Shown: positions 1 to 8,258, counted from the first letter of the stretch. The stretch is DNA of 64,000 nt from JACQZU01 sp041908165 (GCA_041908165.1 JAYRFV010000123.1:5915-69914); one strand, 5' to 3'. Translations and numbers: made by a program. The notes: generated by a model not told the origin, from the sequence alone.

Positions 1-1201
1 GGCCAAGGCCCGCGACCACCGCAAGCTCGGCCGCGAGCTGGACCTGTACTCCTTCCACGGCGAAGCCCCCGCGTCGCCGTTCTTCCACGCCAAGGGCGCG
101 GTGCTCTACAACGCGCTGGTGGACTACATCCGCGAGCTCTACCACAAGTACGGCTACAGCGAGGTGATCACCCCGCAGGTGCTGGACGTGAACCTGTGGA
201 AGACCAGCGGCCACTACGACAACTATGCCGAGAACATGTACTTCACCACCGCGGAGGAGCGCGAGTACGCGGTCAAGCCGATGAACTGCCCGTGCCACTG
301 CCTGATGTTCCGGGGCAGCAAGCACAGCTACCGCGACCTGCCGATCCGCATGGCCGACTTCGGCCGACTGCACCGCTACGAGCGCAGCGGCGTCACCCAC
401 GGCCTGACCCGGGTGCGCACCTTCTGCCAGGACGACGCCCACCTGTTCTGCGCGCCGGAGCAGATCAAGTCGGAGATGGCGGCCTTCCTGTCGCTGCTGC
501 GCGAGGTCTACGACACCTTCGGCTTCGAGGACATGCGGGTGGCCCTCTCCACCCGGCCGGAGAAGCGGCTCGGCAGCGACGCGATCTGGGACGCCGCCGA
601 GAACGCGCTGGCGGAGGCCATGACCGAGGCGTCCATGCCGTTCACCCTGAATCCGGGCGAAGGCGCCTTCTACGGGCCGAAGATCGAGTTCCAGATCCTC
701 GACGCCCTGCGCCGTCCGTGGCAGCTCGGCACGCTGCAGGTGGACTACATGCTGCCCGAGCGCTTCGAGCTCCACTACACCCTGGCCGACGGCAGCGAGG
801 GTCGTCCGGTCATGCTGCACCGCGCCATCCTCGGCAGCCTGGAGCGCTTCATCGGCATCCTCGTCGAGCACACCGCAGGGGCCTTCCCGCTGTGGCTGGC
901 TCCGGTCCAGGCCGTGGTCCTGCCGATCACCGACCGCGTCCACGACCACGCCCGGCGGGTGGCGGACCAGGCCCGCGCCCAGGGGCTGCGGGTCGAGCTC
1001 GACCTGCGCAACGAGAAGATCAACGCCAAGATCCGCGACCACCAGCTCATGAAGGTCCCCTACATGCTGGTCATCGGCGACCGCGAGGCGGCCGCCGGGC
1101 AGGTGGCGGTGCGCCACCGGCACCTCGGCGACCAGGGCGCCCGCGCCACCGCGGAGGTGCTGGCCGCGCTGAAGGACGAGGCCGCCAGCCGACGGCGGTG
1201 A
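1..1201 (+). CDS. thrS: Threonyl-tRNA synthetase, 3' part (start lies before the window)
   Basis: The enzyme charges tRNA-Thr with threonine in the cytoplasm. The reading frame is open from base 2, so the N-terminal TGS and editing domains lie outside the window. Visible parts are the class II catalytic core, with zinc-ligand regions around MNCPCHC and MLHRAILGSLERF and motif 2 near RYERSGVTHGLTRVR, followed by the C-terminal anticodon-binding domain (PVQAVVLPITD through KVPYMLVIGDRE). It lies upstream of infC, the widespread thrS-infC-rpmI-rplT-pheST order. The gene is intact as far as it can be seen. Confidence 0.97.
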   Translation, partial: AKARDHRKLGRELDLYSFHGEAPASPFFHAKGAVLYNALVDYIRELYHKYGYSEVITPQVLDVNLWKTSGHYDNYAENMYFTTAEEREYAVKPMNCPCHCLMFRGSKHSYRDLPIRMADFGRLHRYERSGVTHGLTRVRTFCQDDAHLFCAPEQIKSEMAAFLSLLREVYDTFGFEDMRVALSTRPEKRLGSDAIWDAAENALAEAMTEASMPFTLNPGEGAFYGPKIEFQILDALRRPWQLGTLQVDYMLPERFELHYTLADGSEGRPVMLHRAILGSLERFIGILVEHTAGAFPLWLAPVQAVVLPITDRVHDHARRVADQARAQGLRVELDLRNEKINAKIRDHQLMKVPYMLVIGDREAAAGQVAVRHRHLGDQGARATAEVLAALKDEAASRRR

Positions 1202-1236
1202 AACACCGCGCTCCCGCCCTGTCCGCAAACATTCCA

Positions 1237-1266
1237 TTGGAAGCCAAGGATTTCTGCTGGTAGACT
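1237..1266 (+). promoter_or_regulatory. Possible sigma-70 promoter for infC
   Basis: TTGGAA (1237-1242) and TAGACT (1261-1266) are 18 bases apart in the thrS-infC spacer, about 30 bases before the infC start. The match is moderate and no transcript data are available. Confidence 0.4.
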
Positions 1267-1296
1267 ACGTGTCCTTGCAGTGAAAGGGGGTAGGCC

Positions 1297-1872
1297 ATTC
1301 GGGCGAACGAGACTCGCATCAACGACGGCATCCGGTGCCCGGAGGTCCGCGTCATTGCAGAGGACGGTGAACAGCTGGGGGTCATGCCGCCCTCGCAGGC
1401 CGTCCGCATCGCGGAAGAGAAGGGGCTGGACCTGGTGGAGGTGGCGTCCAACGCCAACCCTCCGGTCTGCCGGATCATGGACTACGGCAAGTACAAGTTC
1501 ATGGAAGCCAAGCGGGAGCACGCAGCCCGAGCGAAGCAGAAGAACATCGTGGTCAAGGAAGTGAAGTTCCGCATCCGCACCGACGACCACGATTTCGATT
1601 TCAAGGTCCGTCACATCCTCCGCTTCCTCGAGGAGGGCGACAAGGTCAAGGTGGTGGTGATGTTCCGCGGGCGCGAAGTCGTCCACCGGGATCTCGGCTT
1701 CAAGATCTTCGAGGAGGTCCTCTCCCGCGTCGCCGACAAGTGCATCGTCGAGAAACCCGCCGGCATCGATGGCCGGGACATGCACGCGATCATCTCCCCC
1801 CGTCCGGTCGTGGACGTCAAGCCCAAGAAGCCCAAGGAAGCCAGTCCCAGCCAGGAACCCCAGAACGCCTGA
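1297..1872 (+). CDS. infC: Translation initiation factor IF-3 with an ATT start codon
   Basis: IF-3 binds the 30S subunit, prevents premature 50S joining and proofreads the initiator tRNA. The first ATG in frame is at 1384, but the frame is open upstream and encodes the typical IF-3 N-terminus (RINDGIRCPEVRVI). The best start is therefore ATT at 1297, 6 bases after an AGGGGG ribosome-binding site (1285-1290). A non-canonical AUU start is the known basis of IF-3 autoregulation. The product is 191 residues, with N domain, lysine-rich linker and C domain (VKEVKFRIRTDDHDFDFK). The C-terminus carries a short KPKKPKEA tail. Followed after 23 bases by rpmI. Confidence 0.95.
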   Translation: MRANETRINDGIRCPEVRVIAEDGEQLGVMPPSQAVRIAEEKGLDLVEVASNANPPVCRIMDYGKYKFMEAKREHAARAKQKNIVVKEVKFRIRTDDHDFDFKVRHILRFLEEGDKVKVVVMFRGREVVHRDLGFKIFEEVLSRVADKCIVEKPAGIDGRDMHAIISPRPVVDVKPKKPKEASPSQEPQNA

Positions 1873-1895
1873 CACGAAATCCAGCGAGGTCCACC

Positions 1896-2093
1896 ATGCC
1901 CAAGCTCAAGACCCACAAGGGCGCCCAGAAGCGCTTCAAGAAGACCGGCAGCGGCAAGTTCAAGCGCGGCTGCTCGCACCAGCGGCACATCCTCACCAGC
2001 AAGACCTCCAAGCGCAAGCGCCAGCTCGACATGGGCCGCGCCGTGGACCAGGCGGATGTCGCCCGGGTCCGGGAGATGCTGCCCTACGCCTAA
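1896..2093 (+). CDS. rpmI: 50S ribosomal protein L35
   Basis: A 65-residue basic ribosomal protein. The N-terminus MPKLKTHKGAQKRFKKTGSGK and the HILTSKTSKRKRQL motif are diagnostic of L35. The frame extends upstream, but the ATG at 1896 after an AGCGAGGT ribosome-binding site gives the standard family length. It sits between infC and rplT as in most bacteria. Confidence 0.97.
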   Translation: MPKLKTHKGAQKRFKKTGSGKFKRGCSHQRHILTSKTSKRKRQLDMGRAVDQADVARVREMLPYA

Positions 2094-2100
2094 GTTTCCC

Positions 2101-2163
2101 GGGGGTCTCCGGCTTGCGCCTGGGACCCCCGTACCCCCGCGCGCGTCGCAGGCCGAGCCTCCT
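2101..2163 (+). repeat. Dispersed two-hairpin intergenic repeat, copy 1
   Basis: GGGGGTC (2101-2107) pairs with GACCCCC (2124-2130). This is followed by a second CCCCC run, TCGCAGGCC and a short AGGC-CGA-GCCT hairpin (2150-2160). The same order (G-rich hairpin, a second CCCC(C) run, then GCAGGC-type hairpin) recurs at 8259-8334 and, inverted, at 13842-13911. It fills the first third of the rpmI-rplT spacer. The rest of the spacer (2164-2278) holds an AT-richer patch and the rplT ribosome-binding site. Confidence 0.55.
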
Positions 2164-2278
2164 CCGCGCTTGATCTTGGGGGGTGCGGCGAATAATCTTT
2201 TCATTCAACCCGGTGGCCGAGGCCACCCCCGATGAGGCTTCCAAAGCTCTTTGAGCTGCCTCGAGGAAAGGAAACGCC

Positions 2279-2626
2279 ATGACTCGCGTCAAACGCGGAT
2301 TCAAGCGGGTGCAGCGCCGCAAGCGCATGCTCAAGTTCGCCAAGGGCTTCTACGGCGCCAAGTCGAGGCTGTACCGCTCCGCCAAGGAAGCGGTCGAGAA
2401 GGCCCTCAGCTACGCCTACCGCGGCCGCAAGGAGCGCAAGCGCGACTTCCGCAGCCTGTGGATCGTCCGCATCAACGCCGCCTGCAACCAGAACGGGACC
2501 TCCTACTCGAAGTTCATGGGCGGCCTGAAGAAGGCCCAGGTCTCCCTCGACCGGAAGGTGCTCGCCGACCTGGCCGTGCGCAACCCCGAGGCGTTTACCA
2601 AGCTCGTGGCGGTGGCCAAGGGCTGA
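2279..2626 (+). CDS. rplT: 50S ribosomal protein L20
   Basis: L20 (115 residues) is an early 23S rRNA-binding assembly protein of the large subunit. The sequence MTRVKRGFKRVQRRKRML, the AKGFYGAKS segment and the C-terminal globular part (LADLAVRNPEAFTKLV) match the family over its full length. The ATG at 2279 follows a GAGGAAAGGA ribosome-binding site. In many bacteria L20 represses its own operon through a leader structure. The 185-base spacer before this gene could hold such a site, but I see only the repeat hairpin there. Confidence 0.97.
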   Translation: MTRVKRGFKRVQRRKRMLKFAKGFYGAKSRLYRSAKEAVEKALSYAYRGRKERKRDFRSLWIVRINAACNQNGTSYSKFMGGLKKAQVSLDRKVLADLAVRNPEAFTKLVAVAKG

Positions 2627-2656
2627 GCGGGCGCAACTCCCGAAATTCGTTCACCC

Positions 2657-2687
2657 GGAAGGCCGCGAAAGCGGCCTTCCCTTGTTT
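2657..2687 (+). terminator. Rho-independent terminator or attenuator between rplT and pheS
   Basis: A perfect 10-bp stem, GGAAGGCCGC (2657-2666) with GCGGCCTTCC (2671-2680), is closed by a GAAA tetraloop and followed by CTTGTTT. It ends 10 bases before the pheS ATG, so it could attenuate read-through from the ribosomal genes into pheST. No leader peptide was identified. Confidence 0.75.
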
Positions 2688-2697
2688 CGAGGCGACC

Positions 2698-3771
2698 ATG
2701 GAAACGGCGAAGGTAGCCCTTCCCGAGGACATCCTGGAGGCCGAGCGGGCCTTTCCCGGCGCGCTGGCCGCCTGCGCCGACCTGGACGCGCTGCTGCGCC
2801 TCAAGGGCGCCTACCTGGGGCGCGAGGGCAGCCACAGCGCCCGGTTGATGCAGCTGCTGAAGGAGGCCCCCAAGGAGCGCAAGCGCGACCTGGGCGCCGC
2901 CATCAACGCCCTCAAGGGCGCCTGGGAGGAGGGCGTGAAGGCCCGCCAGGGCGGCCTCGAGCAGCAGAAGAAGGGCAGGGCGGCCGGGGCCTGGGACCCC
3001 GACCTGCCGCCGCCGATGCCCCCGCGCGGCGGCCTCCACCCACTGGTCCGCCTGGTGGACCGGCTGGTGGAGGTGTTCCGCCCCCTCGGCTTCCATGTCG
3101 AGGAGGGTCCGGAAGTCGAGACCGAGGCCCACAACTTCGACGGCCTCAACATCCCCGACGACCACCCGGCCCGCGGCAGCACCGACACCTTCTACTTCCA
3201 GGAGCACCCCCGCCTGCTGCTGCGCACCCACACCAGCCCGGTGCAGGTCCGCACGCTCCTGCGGGTGGCCTCGCGGATCGAGGAGCTCGGCGGGATCCGC
3301 ATCCTGGCGCCCGGGCGGGTGTACCGCAAGGACGAGATCGACCCGACGCACAGCCCGATGTTCCACCAGGTCGAGGGCCTGCTGGTGGGCCGCGGGATCG
3401 GCATGCACCACCTGAAGGGAACCCTGGCCTACGCGATGAAGGCCCTGTTCGGTCCCGGCGCGGATGTGCGCTTCCGGCCCAGCTACTTCCCCTTCGTCGA
3501 GCCGGGCTGCGAGATGGACGTCCGCTGTCCGCTCTGCGGCGGGGACGGCTGCCGGGTCTGCAAGGGCTCGGGCTGGGTGGAGATCCTCGGCGCCGGCCTG
3601 GTGCACCCCAACGTGCTGTCCCTGGCGGGCATCGATCCGTCCCGGTGGAGCGGCTTCGCCTTCGGCATGGGCGTCGAGCGGCTGGCCATGATGGTGAGCC
3701 AGACGCCGGACCTGCGGCTGTACTTCGAGAACGACCAGCGGTTCCTCGCCGCGATGGGGGGGATCGACTGA
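2698..3771 (+). CDS. pheS: Phenylalanyl-tRNA synthetase alpha subunit
   Basis: PheS holds the catalytic core of the alpha2-beta2 synthetase that charges tRNA-Phe. The 357-residue product has an N-terminal coiled-coil region and class II motifs (HPLVRLVDRLVEVF, LRTHTSPVQ, GRVYRKDEIDPTHSPMFHQ, and GMGVERLAM near the end). It also contains a CPLCGGDGCRVCKGSG segment, a four-cysteine cluster seen in a subset of PheS proteins. The ATG at 2698 was chosen because the upstream in-frame region overlaps rplT and the terminator. Its TGA overlaps the pheT ATG (TGATG). Confidence 0.96.
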   Translation: METAKVALPEDILEAERAFPGALAACADLDALLRLKGAYLGREGSHSARLMQLLKEAPKERKRDLGAAINALKGAWEEGVKARQGGLEQQKKGRAAGAWDPDLPPPMPPRGGLHPLVRLVDRLVEVFRPLGFHVEEGPEVETEAHNFDGLNIPDDHPARGSTDTFYFQEHPRLLLRTHTSPVQVRTLLRVASRIEELGGIRILAPGRVYRKDEIDPTHSPMFHQVEGLLVGRGIGMHHLKGTLAYAMKALFGPGADVRFRPSYFPFVEPGCEMDVRCPLCGGDGCRVCKGSGWVEILGAGLVHPNVLSLAGIDPSRWSGFAFGMGVERLAMMVSQTPDLRLYFENDQRFLAAMGGID

Positions 3772-5708
3772 TGCGCGTCGAACTTTCTGCCCTTCAACAG
3801 CAGCTCCCGATCCTCTGCGACCTGGAGGTGAAGGACCTCTGCGAGCGCCTCGCCGGCCTCGGGTTCCCCGTGGACGCGGTGGAGGCCTTCGAGTCCACCA
3901 CGGTGCTCGAGGTGGACATCACCGCCAACCGCGGCGATGCCATGAGCCACCGCGGGCTGGCCCGGGACCTGGGTGCGCGGCTCGCGGCCGACCTGGCGCC
4001 GGTGAGCTACATCCCGGTGATCGAGGCGCGGGAGGCCTACCGCCCGATCCACCTGGAAACCGAGGCCTGCCCGGTCTACGCCTCCGCCGTGCTGGAACTG
4101 GGTGCCGACGCCTTCACGCCCTCCGATGTCCAGGCCTTCCTCCGGGCGATGGGGTCCACCCCCAAGAACCTCGCCTCCGTGGACGCCTCGAACGAGCTGC
4201 TGCACCGCTTCGGCCACCCCACCCACGCCTTCGACGCCGACCGGCTCGAGGGCCCGATCACCGTTCGCTGGTCGAGGGAGGGAGAGCGGCTGGTCACCCT
4301 GGACGGGATCGAGCGGACCCTGGACGCCCGCGACCTGGTCATCGCCGACGCCAGCGGTCCGATCGCCCTGGCCGGGGTGATGGGCGGCGATGCCACCAAG
4401 GTGACCGAGACCTCCCGGCGGGTGCTGCTCGAGAGCGCCTGGTTCGATCCGAAGGTTGTCCGGCTGGCGGCCCGCCGCCACGACCTGCACACCGACGCCT
4501 CCCACCGGTTCGGCCGGGGTGCGGACCCGGCGATGGCGCGGGTGGCGCGCGACCTCCTGCTGCGCCGCATCGAGGCCTGGGCCGGGGCCAAGACGCTCGG
4601 GGTCTGGAGCGTCGGCGCCCCGCCGGCGGAGCGGCCGGCCCTGCCGCTCGAGAAGGAGTTGCTGGAGCGGATCGCCGGGGAGCCCGTGAGCCTCGCCGAG
4701 TCCTCGCGCAGCCTGCAGCGCCTGGGCTGCCGGGTCGCCAGCGAGCCGGGCCGCCTGCACGTGGTCCCGCCTTCCTGGCGCCAGGACCTCGGCATCGCCG
4801 AGGACCTCGCCGAGGAGGTGCTCCGGATGCGCGGCTACCATCGCATCCCCGCGGCCCTGCCGCCCCTGGAGGGCCCGCCCCTGGCGCTCTCCGGAGCCTA
4901 CCGGCAGGCCCGCACGGTGTCGCTCAGGCTCGCCCACCTGGGGTACCAGCAGACCGTCACCTTCGGGTTCATCAGCCCGGAGGAGGACGCCGAGTTCGCG
5001 GCCTCGCCCGCGGAAGGACGCACCCTCAGCAATCCGCTGGGGCGGGAGTACTCGGTGATGCGGGGGTCGCTGCTGCCCAGCCTGCGCGGGGTGGCCCGCG
5101 CCAACCTGCGCCAGGGGGCCACCCTGGTGCGGCTCTTCGAGCTGGCGCCCTGCTACGCAACCACCGCCGGGGGCCCGGCCGAATCCGCCACCCTCGGCGT
5201 GGTGCTGGGAGGCACCCTGGGCGGCCGGGACCCGCACACGGCCGCGCGGCCGGCCACCGAGGCCGACCTTCGGGCGGTCGCCCTGGACCTCGGCGTGCCG
5301 GCGGGGGAACTGGCCATCCGCGAGGTCGGCGAGGGCCTCTTCGCCTTCGAGCTGCCCCTGGACCGGCTGCCCCTGCCGGCCGAGCGGATCATCCCGCGGT
5401 TCGCTCCCTTCAGCCGCTTCCCGGCGGTGGAGCGGGACCTGTCGCTGACGGTCGACCTCGACCAGCCCTACCGGGCCCTGGTCGAGGCGGTGACCGCCCG
5501 GCTGGCGGCCCCGGCGGGGGCCGCCTTCCAGGACCTCCGCTGCGTGGACGTCTTCCGCGGCCGCGCCCTGGCCGCTGGACGGCAGGCCTGGCTCCTGCGG
5601 TTCCGCTTCCAGCATCCGGAGCGCACCCTGACCGGCGAGGAGGTCGATGCCTGGATGGCCGCGGCCCTGGAGGCGGCCGCTTCCCTGGGAGCGGAGCTGC
5701 GGAGTTAG
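3771..5708 (+). CDS. pheT: Phenylalanyl-tRNA synthetase beta subunit, short form without EMAP domain
   Basis: The beta subunit binds tRNA-Phe and edits mischarged Tyr-tRNA. This copy is 645 residues; most bacterial forms are about 790-800. After the first ~40 residues it runs directly into the B1 element VDITANRGDAMSHRGLARDL, so the B2 tRNA-binding (EMAP/OB) domain normally inserted there is missing. The B3/B4 editing region (HRFGHPTHAFDADRL, IALAGVMGGD), the B5 region, the catalytic-like domain and the C-terminal ferredoxin-like anticodon-binding domain (FSRFPAVERDLSL) are present. It is translationally coupled to pheS through TGATG. Confidence 0.94.
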   Translation: MRVELSALQQQLPILCDLEVKDLCERLAGLGFPVDAVEAFESTTVLEVDITANRGDAMSHRGLARDLGARLAADLAPVSYIPVIEAREAYRPIHLETEACPVYASAVLELGADAFTPSDVQAFLRAMGSTPKNLASVDASNELLHRFGHPTHAFDADRLEGPITVRWSREGERLVTLDGIERTLDARDLVIADASGPIALAGVMGGDATKVTETSRRVLLESAWFDPKVVRLAARRHDLHTDASHRFGRGADPAMARVARDLLLRRIEAWAGAKTLGVWSVGAPPAERPALPLEKELLERIAGEPVSLAESSRSLQRLGCRVASEPGRLHVVPPSWRQDLGIAEDLAEEVLRMRGYHRIPAALPPLEGPPLALSGAYRQARTVSLRLAHLGYQQTVTFGFISPEEDAEFAASPAEGRTLSNPLGREYSVMRGSLLPSLRGVARANLRQGATLVRLFELAPCYATTAGGPAESATLGVVLGGTLGGRDPHTAARPATEADLRAVALDLGVPAGELAIREVGEGLFAFELPLDRLPLPAERIIPRFAPFSRFPAVERDLSLTVDLDQPYRALVEAVTARLAAPAGAAFQDLRCVDVFRGRALAAGRQAWLLRFRFQHPERTLTGEEVDAWMAAALEAAASLGAELRS

Positions 5709-5727
5709 ACTGGAGCCGAGGAGCCCC

Positions 5728-5964
5728 ATGGACGTCCTGAAGCAGCTTGAATCGCGGCTCCGCGCCCTGGTGGAACAGCGCAACCAGCTCAAGTCCGAGC
5801 TGGAGGCCGAGCGGCGCGCCGCCGCCGACGGCAGCCAGGAGCTGGCCTCCCTGCGCCGCAGGGTCCAGGACCTGGAGGCCGAGCGCGACGCCCTGGCCCA
5901 GGAGCGGGAGGGCGTCCGCCGGGACGTCGAGAAGATCCTCAAGCTCCTGGAAGGGGCCGGATGA
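5728..5964 (+). CDS. Short coiled-coil protein, ZapB-like
   Basis: This 78-residue protein is almost entirely predicted coiled coil, rich in Glu, Arg, Leu and Ala (for example LKSELEAERRAAADGSQEL). It starts with MDVLKQLESRLRALVEQ and ends in EKILKLLEGAG. The ATG at 5728 follows GAGGAG. The stop overlaps the zapA start (ATGATG). Size, composition and coupling to zapA suggest a ZapB-type divisome partner. Such short coiled coils have little diagnostic sequence, so the name rests on context. Confidence 0.75.
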   Translation: MDVLKQLESRLRALVEQRNQLKSELEAERRAAADGSQELASLRRRVQDLEAERDALAQEREGVRRDVEKILKLLEGAG

Positions 5965-6365
5965 TGGCGGAGCGCGCCCCCTCGGCCGCGGCCCGGCAGG
6001 ATGCCTGGGAGGCCGCCACCCAGCGGCTGGACCCGCAGGGCGTCACCGTCGAGGTGCTGGGACGCGTCCTGCGCATCCACAACGAGGCCGACCCGGTGGC
6101 CCTCCGGTCCGCGGTGGAACTGCTCGAATCCACCTTCCGCGACATGGAGGAACGCTATCGGCTAAGATGGGGCTGCTCCCCTTCGGTCCAGGACACCACG
6201 ACCTGGCTGTTGCTGGGAGCCCTGAACCTCGCGCACCGCATTGGTCGCCTGGAACAGGAAGCCACCCGGCACACACAGGATTTGGAAAAAACCCTATCCA
6301 CGCTGCTCGATGATGTTCCCGACGACGTTCCCGCGCCCGCGCCCCTTCTCGAAGAGGGGGAGTAG
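5961..6365 (+). CDS. zapA: Cell division protein ZapA
   Basis: ZapA crosslinks FtsZ filaments at the division ring. The 134-residue product has the ZapA N-terminal strand pattern (VTVEVLGRVLRIHNEADPVALRSAVELLES), a central helix (TTTWLLLGALNLAHRIGRLEQE), a coiled-coil tail and an acidic C-terminus. Starts at 5961 and 5964 are both possible. The gene overlaps the upstream ZapB-like gene and is followed by a structured RNA candidate, matching the common zapA-ssrS order. Confidence 0.85.
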   Translation: MMAERAPSAAARQDAWEAATQRLDPQGVTVEVLGRVLRIHNEADPVALRSAVELLESTFRDMEERYRLRWGCSPSVQDTTTWLLLGALNLAHRIGRLEQEATRHTQDLEKTLSTLLDDVPDDVPAPAPLLEEGE

Positions 6366-6382
6366 GCCCGGTTCGGGGGCTC

Positions 6383-6580
6383 AGCCCATCCCTGCGAGGC
6401 CCGTGAGACGGCCAAGCGCTTGTTCCGTACGCACCAACGGAGGACCTTACCCCGGATTTGTGCGCGCCGCGCGTCGGAGCGCCTGTTCCCGGGGCCCCGC
6501 CGGAACCTCGGCGGGACTGCGTCCTACCCCCTAGTCGAGTGGGAACTCGGCAGCCTCCACGACCGAGCGGGGACCTTCAT
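6383..6580 (+). ncRNA. ssrS: Candidate 6S RNA (SsrS)
   Basis: The 255 bases between zapA and rny hold no convincing gene but fold like 6S RNA. A terminal stem pairs CCCTGC and GAGGC (6390-6400) with GCCTC (6553-6557) and GCGGGG (6567-6572). A small hairpin CGAGT-GGGA-ACTCG (6536-6549) lies on the 3' side of the central region. Inner stems are AGGAC/GTCCT (6441-6445 with 6521-6525), CCCCGG/CCGGGG (6450-6455 with 6489-6494) and the hairpin CCCGCCG-CGGCGGG (6496-6515). 6S RNA sits directly after zapA in many bacteria. Ends are approximate and no covariance model was run. Confidence 0.5.
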
Positions 6581-6620
6581 CGAGCTCAATGTGCGGGTGG
6601 CTCCAACCTGGAGCCCTCCG

Positions 6621-8249
6621 ATGAACCTGCTCAGCATCATTCTCCTCTCTTCGACGCTCCTGGTGGGCGCCCTGGCGGTGACCCTGGCCATGGGCCTGGC
6701 CCGGGCCCGCAAGCAGGCCCTGGAGAAGGCGGAGAGCAACCTCCGCGCCGAGGAGGAGGCCCGGCAGATCCGCGAGAAGGCGCAGGCCGAGGCCGACCGC
6801 GAGTCGCGGCAGAGCCGGGAGCGCGCCCAGCGTGAGTCGGAGGCGATCCTCAAGGAGGCCGAGCTCAAGGCCAAGGAGCTGTCGCTGCAGTCGCGGCAGG
6901 AGCAGGAGAAGCTGCTGAAGGACCGCCAGGCCAACCTGGAGAAGCTGGAGCAGCGCCTCAGTAGCAAGGAGGAGGGCCTGGACAAGAAGCTGCAGCTGGC
7001 CGACCAGAAGCAGAAGGAGCAGGATCTCAAGGCCGAGAAGCTGAAGGCCGACCTGGAGCACGTGCAGGGCCAGCAGGAGGAGGCCCGGCGGCTGGTGGAG
7101 GCGCAGGCCCGCCGGCTCGAGGAGATCTCCGGCCTGACCCGCGAGGACGCCAAGCGGGAGCTCACCGCCCAGCTCGAGCACGACGCCCGGATGGACGCCT
7201 CGAAGCTGGTGCGCCGCATCGAGGAGGAGGCCCAGGAGGAGGCGCTGAAGAAGGCCCGCTGGACCATCGGCGCCGCCATCCAGCGGGTCGCCTCCGACGT
7301 GGTCGCGGAGACCGCCGTCACCAGCGTCCAGCTGCCCAGCGACGACCTCAAGGGCCGCATCATCGGCCGCGAGGGCCGGAACATCCGCGCCATCGAGAAG
7401 GCCACCGGCTGCGACCTGATTGTCGACGACACCCCCGAGACCATCGTCGTCTCCAGCTTCGACCCGATCCGCCGGGAGGTGGCCCGGCAGGCCATCCTCA
7501 AGCTGCTGGCGGACGGCCGCATCCACCCGGCGCGGATCGAGGAGGTGGTGGAGAAGACCAAGGTGGAGATGGACCTGCACCTGAAGGAGGTCGGCGAGGC
7601 GGCCTGCATCGAGCTCGGCTTCCCGGACGTCCACCCGAAGCTGCAGAAGCTGGTGGGCCGGCTCAACTACCGCACCAGCTACGGCCAGAACGTCCTCGAC
7701 CACACCAAGGAGGTGGCGCGCATCGCCGAGTACATGGCCGCCGAGATGGGGGCCGACCCGAAGGTCGCCCGGCGGGCCGGGCTGTTCCACGACATCGGCA
7801 AGGCCATCGACCGCGAAGTCGAGGGGACCCACATCGAGATCGGCATGGAGCTGATGCGGCGCTTCGGGGAGAAGGAGGAGGTCGTCCACGCGATGAGCTG
7901 CCACCACGGCGACTTCGAGCCGCGGACGGTGGAGGCCATGCTGCTCACCGCCGCGGACGCGCTGTCCGCGGCCCGGCCCGGCGCGCGCCGCGAGATGCTG
8001 GAGACCTACGTCAAGCGGCTCGAGCAGCTCGAGGAGATCGCCAACTCCTACAAGGGCGTCCAGAAGAGCTACGCCATGCAGGCCGGGCGCGAGATCCGGA
8101 TCATGGTGGACGCCGGCCAGGTGAACGACGACCAGGCCTTCTGGCTGGCCAAGGACGTGAGCAAGCGGATCGAGTCGGAGATGCAGTACCCCGGCCAGAT
8201 CAAGGTGACGGTCATGCGCGAGACCCGGGCCGTGGAGTTCGCGCGGTGA
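6621..8249 (+). CDS. rny: Ribonuclease Y
   Basis: RNase Y is a membrane-anchored endoribonuclease that starts mRNA decay. The 542-residue product has an N-terminal membrane segment (about residues 3-25), a long charged coiled coil (about 27-190), a KH domain (LKGRIIGREGRNIRAIEKATG) and an HD domain with the metal motif LFHDIGKAID. The ATG at 6621 was chosen because it begins the membrane anchor. The open frame further upstream falls in the RNA candidate. Downstream is a terminator. Confidence 0.96.
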   Translation: MNLLSIILLSSTLLVGALAVTLAMGLARARKQALEKAESNLRAEEEARQIREKAQAEADRESRQSRERAQRESEAILKEAELKAKELSLQSRQEQEKLLKDRQANLEKLEQRLSSKEEGLDKKLQLADQKQKEQDLKAEKLKADLEHVQGQQEEARRLVEAQARRLEEISGLTREDAKRELTAQLEHDARMDASKLVRRIEEEAQEEALKKARWTIGAAIQRVASDVVAETAVTSVQLPSDDLKGRIIGREGRNIRAIEKATGCDLIVDDTPETIVVSSFDPIRREVARQAILKLLADGRIHPARIEEVVEKTKVEMDLHLKEVGEAACIELGFPDVHPKLQKLVGRLNYRTSYGQNVLDHTKEVARIAEYMAAEMGADPKVARRAGLFHDIGKAIDREVEGTHIEIGMELMRRFGEKEEVVHAMSCHHGDFEPRTVEAMLLTAADALSAARPGARREMLETYVKRLEQLEEIANSYKGVQKSYAMQAGREIRIMVDAGQVNDDQAFWLAKDVSKRIESEMQYPGQIKVTVMRETRAVEFAR

Positions 8250-8258
8250 GTCCTCGGC

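Noticed and set aside
3483..6080. An 865-codon minus-strand open frame opposite pheS/pheT
   Set aside because: Shadow of pheT in high-GC sequence; no family features.
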